Shown: in pieces, positions 9,108 to 17,619 of the stretch | How positions within the stretch are numbered: the first letter of the stretch is position 1 | Layout of the letters: each line of letters begins with the position of its first letter | Source of the DNA: Devosia sp. SL43 | Lineage (GTDB): Bacteria; Pseudomonadota; Alphaproteobacteria; Rhizobiales; Devosiaceae | Length of the DNA: 64,000 nt | Assembly: GCF_021729885.1 (NCBI RefSeq) | Contig: NZ_CP063401.1 | Span: 124,001-188,000, forward strand | Reading direction: 5' to 3' | Program-made: the position numbers and the translations under genes | Notes under the pieces: generated by a model | Seen by the model: the letters and a program-made list of their open reading frames with translations, nothing else | Databases searched by the model: none | What the model was told of the DNA's origin: nothing

Positions 9108-9149
9108 ACGGCTGGCCCGCCCCACCTTTGCCGGCCAAAGGAGTCGCTC

Positions 9150-11183
9150 GTGACCAATCCATTCTTCGCCGCCTGGACCACGCCCTATGAGGCGCCGCCA
9201 TTCGACCTTATCCAGACAGCGGACTTCAAACCCGCCTATATCGAGGCGCTCGAACAGCACAAGCGGGAGATCGCGGCCATTGGCGACAATCCGGCCGCGC
9301 CGAGCTTTGACAATACCATTGCGGCGCTGGAACGATCCGGCAAACCGTTGCGGCGCGTTGACGCCGTTTTCGGACAGCTCTCATCAGCCGTGACTGATGA
9401 ACAATTGCAGGCCGTCGAGCGCGACGTGGTGCTGCTGGTGGCGCGCCACTGGAACAGCATCTTCCTCGATCCAAAACTCTTCGCCCGCATCGATGCGCTC
9501 TATCAGCAGCGTCAGTCGCTTGGTCTCGATCCAGAAGCCCTGCGGGTGCTGGAGCGTTACCACCTCGATTTCGTCCGCTCGGGTGCCCGCCTGACCGACG
9601 CCGAGCGCGAGCGCTTCGGCGCCATAGTCGAGCGCCTGGCGGCGCTGGGCACGCAGTTCGGGCAGAACGTGTTGGCCGACGAACAGGAGACCGTCTTTGC
9701 GCTGTCCGAGGCCGAAATGGCCGGCCTGCCGGACTTTGCGCGCTCTGCGGCTGCGGAAACCGCGCGCGATCGCAAGCTCAATTCGCCCTTCGCCGTGACC
9801 CCGTCACGCTCCAGCGTCGAGCCCGTCCTGCATTTTGCCAGGGATCGTGCCGTGCGCGAAAAGGTCTGGCGCGCCTTCGTGCAGCGCGGGGCCAACGGCA
9901 ACAAGAACGACAATTCCAAGGTCATCGAAGAGATCGTCTCGCTCCGCGCCGAACAGGCCCGGCTGCTCGGCTATGAGAGCTATGCCGCCTACAAGCTCGC
10001 CGACTCCATGGCCGGAACGCCAGCCGCCGCGCGTGGCCTGCTCGAACAGGTATGGGACGGCGGGCGCAAGAAGGCTGAGGCCGATCGTACGGCGCTGCAG
10101 GAACTGGCGCTTTCGGAGGGGCAGTCGGCGCCGCTGGAAGCGTGGGACTGGCGTTACTATGCCGAGAAGCTGCGCGGCGGGCGCTACGATTTCGACGAGA
10201 ATGAACTCAAGCCCTACCTGCAGCTCGAAAGGGTGGTGGAAGCCACGTTCTTCGTCGCCGGTCAGCTGTTCGGCCTGACCTTCAACCCGCGCGCCGACAT
10301 TGTCGGTTATCACCCCGACGTACGGGTCTGGGAGGCAGTGCGTGAGGGCAGGGTGGTCGGGCTGTTCTACGGCGACTATTTTGCGCGTCCCGGCAAACGC
10401 TCGGGCGCCTGGATGACCTCGTTCCGCGAGCAGTCCCGGATCGACGGTGAGCAGATCCCGTTCATCGTCAACACCTGCAACTTCAACAAGCCGCCCGAGG
10501 GCCAGCCGGCGCTGCTCTCGCTCGACGAGGCGCGCACCGTGTTCCACGAAATGGGGCACGGACTGCATGGCCTGCTCTCGAACGTGACCTATCCGCGCAT
10601 TTCAGGCACCAGCGTCGTGCGCGACTTCGTCGAGCTGCCCAGCCAGCTCTATGAGCATTGGCTAGAAGCGGCGCCGGTACTGGCGCGGTTCACTCATGTG
10701 GAGACCGGCGAGCCCGTCCCCGAGGCATTGCTCGACCGGATGCGCGCTGCCCGAACGGCCAATAGCGGCTTCGCCACGGTCGAATTCGTCTCTTCGGCCA
10801 TCCTCGACATGGACTACCACTCTCAGCCGATGCAGGGGACGGTGGCCGATTTCGAGCGCGAGGTACTGGCCAGCATCGACATGCCGCGCGAGATCGCGTT
10901 GCGCCATGCCAGCACGCATTTCCTGCACCTGTTCTCTGGCGACGGCTATGCCGCCGGTTACTACAGCTACCTGTGGAGCGAAGTCCTCGACGCCGATGGC
11001 TTCGGTGCCTTCAAGGAGGCCCGAGACCCCTTCGATCCGGCTACCGCCAAACGCCTCTACGATTACATCTACTCCTCAGGTGGCAGCCGCGATTTCGCCG
11101 AGGCCTTCCGCCTGTTCCGTGGCCGCGATCCTGATGTGACGGCGTTGCTGGAGGGCAGGGGGCTGGTCGAGGCGCAGTCATAG
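9150..11183 (+). CDS. M3-family zinc oligopeptidase (peptidyl-dipeptidase Dcp / OpdA type)
   Basis: Cytoplasmic or periplasmic metallopeptidase of 677 residues that degrades short peptides. The zinc-binding HExxH motif is HEMGH at about residues 466-470 in a TVFHEMGHGLHGLLS context. The rest of the M3 catalytic region follows, including SGTSVVRDFVELPSQLYEHW with the third zinc ligand and FSGDGYAAGYYSYLWSEVLDADGF. There is no signal peptide. Start GTG 9150 follows a good AAAGGAG. Length is normal. It is the last core-type gene before the accessory island. Confidence 0.93.
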   Translation: MTNPFFAAWTTPYEAPPFDLIQTADFKPAYIEALEQHKREIAAIGDNPAAPSFDNTIAALERSGKPLRRVDAVFGQLSSAVTDEQLQAVERDVVLLVARHWNSIFLDPKLFARIDALYQQRQSLGLDPEALRVLERYHLDFVRSGARLTDAERERFGAIVERLAALGTQFGQNVLADEQETVFALSEAEMAGLPDFARSAAAETARDRKLNSPFAVTPSRSSVEPVLHFARDRAVREKVWRAFVQRGANGNKNDNSKVIEEIVSLRAEQARLLGYESYAAYKLADSMAGTPAAARGLLEQVWDGGRKKAEADRTALQELALSEGQSAPLEAWDWRYYAEKLRGGRYDFDENELKPYLQLERVVEATFFVAGQLFGLTFNPRADIVGYHPDVRVWEAVREGRVVGLFYGDYFARPGKRSGAWMTSFREQSRIDGEQIPFIVNTCNFNKPPEGQPALLSLDEARTVFHEMGHGLHGLLSNVTYPRISGTSVVRDFVELPSQLYEHWLEAAPVLARFTHVETGEPVPEALLDRMRAARTANSGFATVEFVSSAILDMDYHSQPMQGTVADFEREVLASIDMPREIALRHASTHFLHLFSGDGYAAGYYSYLWSEVLDADGFGAFKEARDPFDPATAKRLYDYIYSSGGSRDFAEAFRLFRGRDPDVTALLEGRGLVEAQS

Positions 11184-11699
11184 CCGGCCATCAAAGCTTT
11201 CGTGCCGACATAGACCTCACGACGCTCAAGGTCAGCCAGGTCCTCATGGCGTTGACGTGATGTTCGCCGACTTGCTTCAATGTAGTGGCAAGCCTAAAGC
11301 GGGCGTTACCAAGCAAGGGTCGAAGCCTTATTGCACTTTTGTTTTGGAATGGCGTTAGCCGGGATTAAGTGGGATTTGCCGGGATTAGGTGAAACTGCGC
11401 GGGCCTTCGCCGTCACCTGCGAAGACGGTTGAAATCAGCCGCAATCCGCATATTGTTGATGTTACGCCATCGACGATGGCTGCCAAGTCCGGGCGTTCGA
11501 TCCTCTAGATCGGCCGCCACCGCAGCTGTAACTGCGGCAGCGACCTGGCCACATCCACTCCTGGAGCCCAGGACACGATATGGTTGCCTCAACCCATAAT
11601 GCGCTTTCGCGCGCCGTTAAAGCCGCCTTCCAGCGCGATTCAAATTCCCCTTTGCTAGCCGGCATAGCCGGTCGTCTCTCACGTTAACGGGAGGCACAG
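11184..11699. other. intergenic left edge of accessory island
   Basis: 516 bp without a supportable gene. It contains the short direct repeat listed separately and the AGGAGG-like ribosome site (GGGAGG) of the integrase. This is where an attachment site would be expected, but no tRNA gene and no matching copy at the right end was seen. Confidence 0.5.
11358..11391 (+). repeat. short direct repeat near integrase
   Basis: Two near-identical 14-mers, GCCGGGATTAAGTG at 11358 and GCCGGGATTAGGTG at 11378, spaced exactly 20 bp apart and 310 bp upstream of the recombinase gene. They could be recombinase arm-type sites. This rests on position only. Confidence 0.4.
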
Positions 11700-12659
11700 A
11701 TGCAACAACGTACGCAGATGGCCAACCGCCATCGGCGCCCAGCCGGCTGGCTGCTGGGCGACAAACCTGATCTTAAAGACTGGCGCAAGGCGCTGGACCG
11801 ACTGGACGGCAGCTACTCACCATACACAATGCTGAGCTATCGCGCCGATTTCGCGAGTTTTGAGGCTTGGTGCTTGGGACGGGGTCTAGTTTCACTGCCG
11901 GCTCAGCCGGATACGGTGGCCTTGTTCATTGCCCATGAAATGGAAAGACTGAAGCCCACCACACTGAAACGCAAGCTGGCTGGTCTCCGAAAGATACACC
12001 ACCTGCTTCGCCTGAAAGATCCAACGCGAGATATTGAGGTCGATCTAGCCATTCGCCGCGCTCAAAGGCAAAAGCCGCAACGCCCATCGCAAGCGTTGGG
12101 TGTTACGGGTGATCTTAGGGACCGTCTGCTGGCTGTCTGCACCGATGATCTGGTAGGGCGGCGCAACCGCGCGCTTGTGGCTGTTGGATTTGACACTCTA
12201 TGCCGCCGGAGCGAGCTGGTATCGCTGCGTGTGGAAGACATCCAGCCAAATCACTTTGGCACAGCAAGTCTGCTGATCCGACGCGCCAAGAACGATCCGA
12301 ACGGGAGCGGTCGTATAGCGCATCTCACGGACGGCGCCCTCCAAGCTTTGAAGTCGTGGTTGGAGGCTGCGTCGATAGAGAGCGGACCGCTGTTCCGCCC
12401 GGTATACCAGAACCATGTCGTTGACAGGCACATGAACCCGATCATCGTCGGTCGTGTGCTGAAGAGCCTGGCGGCTATGGCAGGGTTGTCAGCAGGGGAG
12501 GTGGACGAAATTTCGGGCCACTCCCTGCGCGTAGGTGCGGCACAACAATTGACGATCAATGGGGTTCAGCTTCTTCCGATCATGAGAGCGGGGGGGTGGC
12601 GATCTGTAAACGTCGTGGCTCGATACGTCGAAAACGTAGACATGAATGTTTGGGCCTGA
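11700..12659 (+). CDS. tyrosine recombinase / phage-type integrase
   Basis: Site-specific recombinase of 319 residues. An N-terminal SAM-like core-binding domain (about 30-130, with YTMLSYRADFASFEAWC) is followed by the catalytic domain. Catalytic residues visible: Arg in LCRRSELVSLR (~169), Lys in IRRAKNDP (~196), HSLR with His 274 and Arg 277, Trp in GGWRS and the nucleophile Tyr 309 in VARYVENVD. The set is complete, so the enzyme may be active. ATG 11700 is preceded by GGGAGG. It sits at the junction between core genes and the A+T-richer polysaccharide island, suggesting that it mobilised all or part of it. Confidence 0.92.
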   Translation: MQQRTQMANRHRRPAGWLLGDKPDLKDWRKALDRLDGSYSPYTMLSYRADFASFEAWCLGRGLVSLPAQPDTVALFIAHEMERLKPTTLKRKLAGLRKIHHLLRLKDPTRDIEVDLAIRRAQRQKPQRPSQALGVTGDLRDRLLAVCTDDLVGRRNRALVAVGFDTLCRRSELVSLRVEDIQPNHFGTASLLIRRAKNDPNGSGRIAHLTDGALQALKSWLEAASIESGPLFRPVYQNHVVDRHMNPIIVGRVLKSLAAMAGLSAGEVDEISGHSLRVGAAQQLTINGVQLLPIMRAGGWRSVNVVARYVENVDMNVWA

Positions 12660-12698
12660 GTACAGTTGGTGTGTCTGCTATTGCAGTCCATGGTTCTA

Positions 12699-13000
12699 TT
12701 TTAGGGCAACATCGTCCACTACTAAATTATCAATCTCACGTTTGGATCCACCCGGATCCACAACGGCGAATTCCGTAACAAGGAAAAGCTCATCAACGTC
12801 TGTCGGCGCAGTCATTCCCTCAAAGGTATCGTATGGCCACATCCGGCGGACGGTACCAAATTCTCGCATACTGAGGCCCACCAAATCGAGCTTCCGCCAC
12901 GCCAGACGCTGCACTCCACGGAGTCGCTTTCCACATTGGAAGTTTGTACGCACTTGATGGCGTTGTAGAGCGAATGCATGGCCAATTTAAAAGTCATCGT
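12699..13000 (-). pseudogene. frameshifted TylF/macrocin O-methyltransferase remnant
   Basis: Two minus-strand frames join into one family-like segment. The upstream part (from about 12997) reads MHSLYNAIKCVQTSNVE then DSVECSVWRGGS, matching the TylF opening and its SAM-binding motif. Near 12890 the match jumps frame and continues as RRMWPYDTFEGMTAPTDVDE, the TylF DxFxG region. Only about 90 of the usual 210-250 residues remain and the 3' half is missing. It abuts the sulfotransferase fusion gene and looks like debris from an earlier gene cassette. Confidence 0.65.
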
Positions 13001-13100
13001 GGGAGGACCTGCACTTGGAGAACATTGCTGAAAATTTGGTGTCGGAATGCCGTGCCAGAAAATTCTTTGCCGAGCAAAATTGCACACAAGCCGTTTGCGT

Positions 13101-14648
13101 CTAAGGGGCAGTCTGGGCTGCATTTCGGGTTGTTGGCAAGAACTTGGGATAGTGCGAGACAAATCGCTCCGCCATCACGTGGATAACTAGGTCAGGTCGT
13201 TCGATCTCTATTACGTCATCAAAGATCTGGCCCCCTTGCCAGATAAAGACGCTCCTAGAGAAGTGCTGCGCCAGGTAGTCGGTAAAAAAATCGGCCGTTG
13301 AATCACGAAAGATCACGGCCCTCAGGCCGCGTCCGTCTGGCCTCTCATATGCTAAGGTCTGGCGACCGGTGAACCATGTGTCAAATTGTTGTGGCACTGG
13401 GACGGCAACTGCACAGCGTCGGCCGTCTCGCAGTTCGTACTTGATTGTGGTTTCCATTGCCTCTTGTGCCAACCTAAACTGCCACCGCCTCTTCCATTCC
13501 GACAAAATCTGTGCCGGCAGTTGACTGAACAGATCGCCGTCGTAGGAAGCGAGTTCGGGGCGGAGATCCGCGAGGTCAATCGGCCTATCCTGCAGAAGTC
13601 CGTCGTGCCCAAGACCCTCTGCTATCTGGCGGTATACCGCCCACGCACCCAGCCAGTTTGTATGGCTGTCACCTTTGAAGTACGTTTGACCTAAAGATTT
13701 GGCGTCATCAGCCTCCTTATAGAGGTACCTGACAACGCCACTTTCATGACCTGCGAGAATGAACGCAGGTCTTAAGTCGGATATTTGAAGGGCCTCGACA
13801 GAGCGCGGCAAATACTCACGATAGACAACTGCCTTCTCCGGCACGATATATTTCTGATATATTATGCCTGCTTGTTTAAGTTGCGTGATCCTTTTAGAAA
13901 TTATATCTAAAGATTTGATAGATTCTTCCGAAGACCAATTCCTAGTTCCGAATAAATACTCCAAGAAGTTGTTGCTATCGTTTGCCAGAAAGCACCAGCC
14001 ATGCTCTGATAGAAGCGCTTTGCTCCCAAACGTCATGCTCCGCAATATTGAAAGCGCTTCATGACCCCGGCCGCCATATACCTTGTAGCGTTTTGACCAA
14101 ATTCTATTGTCAATATCTGAAGTAACGTTGTCGTTGCTTATCGGCACAAGGGTCGAAATTTCCAGAAAATCTGAAATTAGCTTTTCGTTTATTTCGTTGC
14201 CATCATCGATGACAACCTTGATAAAATTTCGGTTATCCGAAAACAACTTCTCAATATCTGCGTTCACTGTCTCGTATCCAACTGACAATCTATCAAGGTC
14301 AGCGGGAATGTTGAACTTCCCTAGGAACTTTTCCATGCTCGTTCGCCAGACTTCCGTTGAGGATCTGACGGTCAAAATGAAGTATGCGTCCGGGAAAATA
14401 TCATGGAGCTCCTTATAGTATGCTCTCGTGGGATAGTCCGTGAACGCACGCACATCAGTGCTTTCTAGAAAACTGAAGAAATTCGCACGGTTTTGTTCGT
14501 ATCCGATGTGGATCGGATCTGTTTGGTTGCTCTCAGCCATAAAATAATGGACTGAGGAGATTCCATTGTTTTGAAAAAAGTTGTGCAGAGATAACGTGCC
14601 AGTCCTAGAGTCACCAAGTACAAATATTTTTCTATCTACTTCTTGCAC
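13101..14648 (-). CDS. fusion: N-terminal sulfotransferase domain plus C-terminal AlgX/AlgJ-like SGNH acetyltransferase domain
   Basis: About 515 residues. The N-terminal part (1-230) looks like a P-loop sulfotransferase: KIFVLGDSRTGTLSLHNFF is a PAPS 5'-phosphosulfate loop and YFILTVRSSTEVWRTSM fits the 3'-phosphate motif. The C-terminal half (about 290-515) resembles AlgX/AlgJ polysaccharide O-acetyltransferases: the Asp-His pair in FKGDSHTNWLGAW, the nucleophile-type AVIFRDSTADFFTDYLA and IERPDLVIHVMAERFV. The frame is open to GTG 14705, but GTG 14648 has AGGAG at good spacing. AlgX-like domains are normally periplasmic and PAPS use is cytoplasmic, so the fusion is topologically puzzling, and no membrane helix is seen. 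Codon use is A+T-rich in the N-terminal half and more GC-rich in the C-terminal half, consistent with a chimera. Confidence 0.7.
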   Translation of the reverse strand: MQEVDRKIFVLGDSRTGTLSLHNFFQNNGISSVHYFMAESNQTDPIHIGYEQNRANFFSFLESTDVRAFTDYPTRAYYKELHDIFPDAYFILTVRSSTEVWRTSMEKFLGKFNIPADLDRLSVGYETVNADIEKLFSDNRNFIKVVIDDGNEINEKLISDFLEISTLVPISNDNVTSDIDNRIWSKRYKVYGGRGHEALSILRSMTFGSKALLSEHGWCFLANDSNNFLEYLFGTRNWSSEESIKSLDIISKRITQLKQAGIIYQKYIVPEKAVVYREYLPRSVEALQISDLRPAFILAGHESGVVRYLYKEADDAKSLGQTYFKGDSHTNWLGAWAVYRQIAEGLGHDGLLQDRPIDLADLRPELASYDGDLFSQLPAQILSEWKRRWQFRLAQEAMETTIKYELRDGRRCAVAVPVPQQFDTWFTGRQTLAYERPDGRGLRAVIFRDSTADFFTDYLAQHFSRSVFIWQGGQIFDDVIEIERPDLVIHVMAERFVSHYPKFLPTTRNAAQTAP

Positions 14649-15031
14649 TTCAGTGCTCCTAGAGAGTGTTTGGATGTTTTCTAGCCTGCCCCCAGCGCTA
14701 TGCACTGAGTGTTGCTACCCGCTGTACGTCATTCATCGGCATTGTGTTGCGACAGGGGTGGGTGATCAGTCAGGACGTGTCTTCCCCATCCGCCGAGGCT
14801 TTGCACGATGAGACAATGTCGGCTGCTCAACGGGTAGGTGATCCGGAACGCTGAGCCGCATAGCGTTCGCAACAACCTGCCGAGTACGGCACCGGTGAAG
14901 GTGTGCGAGAGCGGCCGAAAATGGCTCCAGCCACCAGCTTGGCCTGGCCTACGGTCTGCATGCCTCATCTATCTTGCTGTTGAAGAGACTCCAATCCTGG
15001 CCTCGTTCGGCCCCCACACCGGCCGCGCAAA
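14649..15031. other. intergenic, no recognised content
   Basis: About 380 bp between the fusion gene and the next glycosyltransferase. Short open frames exist on both strands, but none shows a family motif or good ribosome site. The stretch is GC-rich relative to its flanks, suggesting old inserted material. Confidence 0.4.
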
Positions 15032-16036
15032 TTATGGTAATAGTGCCAAGGGAGTGCTGGACGCAAACGGATTGGCAAGATGTCTCTGCTGATCTCGAAG
15101 CACGCGATGGATATTGCGATCGGCGGCAGTTATCGGCGTCCCGTTCAAATACTTTCCGTAATGCCACCAGCCGCTGGGAACAGAGGTGCCGTTTAGTCTG
15201 AGACGATCCTTGTACCACTTTAGTATTTCGAAAACAGCTAGTCGATCACCGGAGTACCTCTCGATCATCAACTCGCCGACGTGAGTAATTTTTGTAAAGT
15301 GAAAGAAGCGAAGCGGACTTCCTGCGGCAGTAATAACTCCATCTAGAGCAATTTCGATTGGCCGCTGAGAGAGGTTCCAACTCGCCACGTTGTAGCCAGG
15401 GTGTCGCAGAGTCGCGATGCCAGGAAAAAAAACTGGAGCGTGATTACACCACTTCTGGTCGGTAAAGAGGCCCGACGGGACGTCATCAAAGCAAAAATGC
15501 ATTAATCTATCGCGCCACCAACGTGCAAAACGCTTTCCCTCCTCAGTACCGGCGACAGCAAGAAAGCCCAAGTTGTAGATGCCGTATTTTAGCGAGCCAA
15601 TCTCATTATCTACGATTGCACTTATGTCACTGTCTGGAACAATCTGGTGTGGGGTGAGCACCCCATCATGACTGTCAAGGAGCGACTCGACCTCGGTAAG
15701 CGCACTAAATACAGCAATGTCCGGATCAAGATAAATGACCTTGTCTACGCCAAGACTTAACATATGGCACAACATCGGACCCTTTACAGCGGTGCAAAGC
15801 TCAACGACGTCATGCTGAAATGCCCAGGACAGAACGTTATCTATCCCTAGGTCTTGCAACCTGACAACGAAGTCGAGGCGCTCTATGGAGGGATCAAAGC
15901 TGAAGCCTTCGGGCTCTTCGTCCACCAGGCATAACCACAGCTCCCAGTCTGGGTGAAACTTACGAAGAGTTTGAAATAAAACGCGCGCTCGGTCCAGGTA
16001 TGCAAACGACGCGCTCGTAAAGAATGCCTTTCTCAC
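15032..16036 (-). CDS. glycosyltransferase, GT8-like nucleotide-diphospho-sugar transferase
   Basis: 334 residues. The N-terminus MRKAFFTSASFAYLDRARVLFQTLRK and the DxD-type motif DKVIYLDPDIAVF near residue 95 fit a GT-A glycosyltransferase related to glycogenin/GT8. The conserved YNLGFLAVAG and QKWCNHAP follow. The start is GTG 16036, overlapping the upstream glycosyltransferase stop by 4 bp (GTGA), so the two are translationally coupled. It probably adds one sugar in surface-polysaccharide assembly; donor and acceptor are unknown. Confidence 0.8.
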   Translation of the reverse strand: MRKAFFTSASFAYLDRARVLFQTLRKFHPDWELWLCLVDEEPEGFSFDPSIERLDFVVRLQDLGIDNVLSWAFQHDVVELCTAVKGPMLCHMLSLGVDKVIYLDPDIAVFSALTEVESLLDSHDGVLTPHQIVPDSDISAIVDNEIGSLKYGIYNLGFLAVAGTEEGKRFARWWRDRLMHFCFDDVPSGLFTDQKWCNHAPVFFPGIATLRHPGYNVASWNLSQRPIEIALDGVITAAGSPLRFFHFTKITHVGELMIERYSGDRLAVFEILKWYKDRLRLNGTSVPSGWWHYGKYLNGTPITAADRNIHRVLRDQQRHLANPFASSTPLALLP

Positions 16037-17553
16037 TTACCAAACCCTCCATCCGCATTCAGCTCTGCCAATATTAGTGGCAATGTCCCGCGGTTCGAAA
16101 CTAGGAGACTTCTATGTCTCACAGATTTTTGGTAAATTTCTATTATGCGCCCAGAGGAAAATAATTCAAACAGGCCTCGCTCATCGGAAACTACAAGGCT
16201 GCCTTCAGGCGACAACTCAGCAGCGGCCTTCCAGACGTTGCCTTCATCTCGGCGAGCAACAACAAACGTCCCAGCTGCCATGGCTTCATGCACAGTAAAA
16301 TTGAACGTCTCTGGCCACAACGACCATGAGATGCAGACGTCAATTTCGTGTTGCACGAGTGCATCGACCATAGCGGAGCGGTCCTCGGAGGTGACCCGTA
16401 CCGGAATTTGTTCAATTGAACTAGGCATAGCTGGGCCGGACGCTATACCCACCTGAAAAAATTCATACCTCTCATCAAGGTGATGCTGTACCGCGAGTTG
16501 CTCGAAGACCGACCATCCCTTGTGAAATGCTCGATAGCCCACAAAGGCAATTCGCAACCTCCTTGCAGGCAAGTCTCGTTCCACTTTCTCGTCTGAGCGC
16601 CCAACGAGCCGAGCAGGCGGCAAAATGGCGCCTGCAGTATCGCCGGTGTTCATGGACCGATGCCATATCCTCAAAGCGGAGGCTGAGGGGGCAACAAGAC
16701 GCGGCCGAATGGCTGTTTGAAACTCCCGCATTCGATGGAGGTGAGATTGTCTCTGCTCGCCATAAACACAAATGCCGCACGCGCTAGAGCTTGGGGCTGG
16801 GGCCGCGCAGTAAGCAATGTCGTTGCGCAGCAACACGTAGCTCGGGCAGGCAGAGAAGAAATCGTGTGCCCAATAAAAAACGCACGTACTTTTGCTTCTT
16901 CTAATTAAACTAGATATGTCCTCCGGTCTAAATCCCATGAGATGGTGTATGATCCAGATAACAGTAGTGCCGGACTTAGAGACCGCATCGCAGATCTCCA
17001 TCAAATGCGACACCAAAGCGTCTGTGCGATTGACGTTGTTAATTCTCACGCTGTAAACGTCGTCGTCTATTTCGCAGTCGGCCAAGCCCTGGGTTGAGAA
17101 TTTAGGAGAAATGTGGACATAGTTCGCAAACGCTACGATCGAGGCGCATTCATCGCCAACAACATTCTGGATCCCGCCAAAGTTGACCTGGTAGTCATCG
17201 TGGCTGACGCTGAATATAACTGGCCTATCCGGTTTAATCCATCCGCTAATAATACCAGTATTCGAAGAAACTTGGGACTTGAATGGCCTTTCTGTTCGGG
17301 TAGAAATATTTGCCCTCTCTAGACTGGATCGTGCCGCGTCATTCTTTCTAACGCACTCCCGACCTTCTTTACTGCCCGCAATCAAATAGTGCCAAAAGGG
17401 GTTGATACCTGCGGCCTTAACGTCCGGGTTTCGCAGTAAATAATACTCAGTATCGAAATTTCGTGACGGCCTGCGACCTTCCCGCCATCCTGCTTGACAA
17501 TAATGAACTATCGGATCAATCCCGGCGCGTGCAACATCCGGATAGGTTTCCAA
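16033..17553 (-). CDS. glycosyltransferase (GT4-like) with N-terminal NPDV-type repeats; start uncertain
   Basis: At least 506 residues. The N-terminus carries two copies of a 40-residue repeat, the second FDTEYYLLRNPDVKAAGINP followed by HYLIAGSKEGR, a module often found in front of rhizobial glycosyltransferases. The rest resembles a GT-B enzyme, with RLRIAFVGYRAFHKGW and WPETFNFTVHEAMAAGTFV near the C-terminus. The first available start, TTG 17553, lies in the middle of the first repeat (FDTRYYLETYPDV). The frame continues upstream to the TAA of the FkbM gene with no ATG, GTG or TTG; a good GGGAGGA sits 7 nt before an ATC codon at about 17605. The true start may be that ATC, or a mutated ATG. 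Confidence 0.75.
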   Translation of the reverse strand: METYPDVARAGIDPIVHYCQAGWREGRRPSRNFDTEYYLLRNPDVKAAGINPFWHYLIAGSKEGRECVRKNDAARSSLERANISTRTERPFKSQVSSNTGIISGWIKPDRPVIFSVSHDDYQVNFGGIQNVVGDECASIVAFANYVHISPKFSTQGLADCEIDDDVYSVRINNVNRTDALVSHLMEICDAVSKSGTTVIWIIHHLMGFRPEDISSLIRRSKSTCVFYWAHDFFSACPSYVLLRNDIAYCAAPAPSSSACGICVYGEQRQSHLHRMREFQTAIRPRLVAPSASALRIWHRSMNTGDTAGAILPPARLVGRSDEKVERDLPARRLRIAFVGYRAFHKGWSVFEQLAVQHHLDERYEFFQVGIASGPAMPSSIEQIPVRVTSEDRSAMVDALVQHEIDVCISWSLWPETFNFTVHEAMAAGTFVVARRDEGNVWKAAAELSPEGSLVVSDERGLFELFSSGRIIEIYQKSVRHRSLLVSNRGTLPLILAELNADGGFGK

Positions 17554-17619
17554 ATAATACCGGGTGTCAAATGCTAGGGATAATGTTTCAAGCTCGTGTT
17601 CGATGACACTTCCTCCCGT

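Noticed and set aside
11490..11525. tRNA-like 3' end (GTTCGATCC) near the integrase as a possible attachment site
   Set aside because: The T-stem does not pair and no acceptor or anticodon stem could be folded around it.
14838..15092. 84-codon plus-strand frame between the fusion gene and the glycosyltransferase
   Set aside because: No recognisable motif or ribosome site; overlaps the 3' end of the glycosyltransferase on the other strand.
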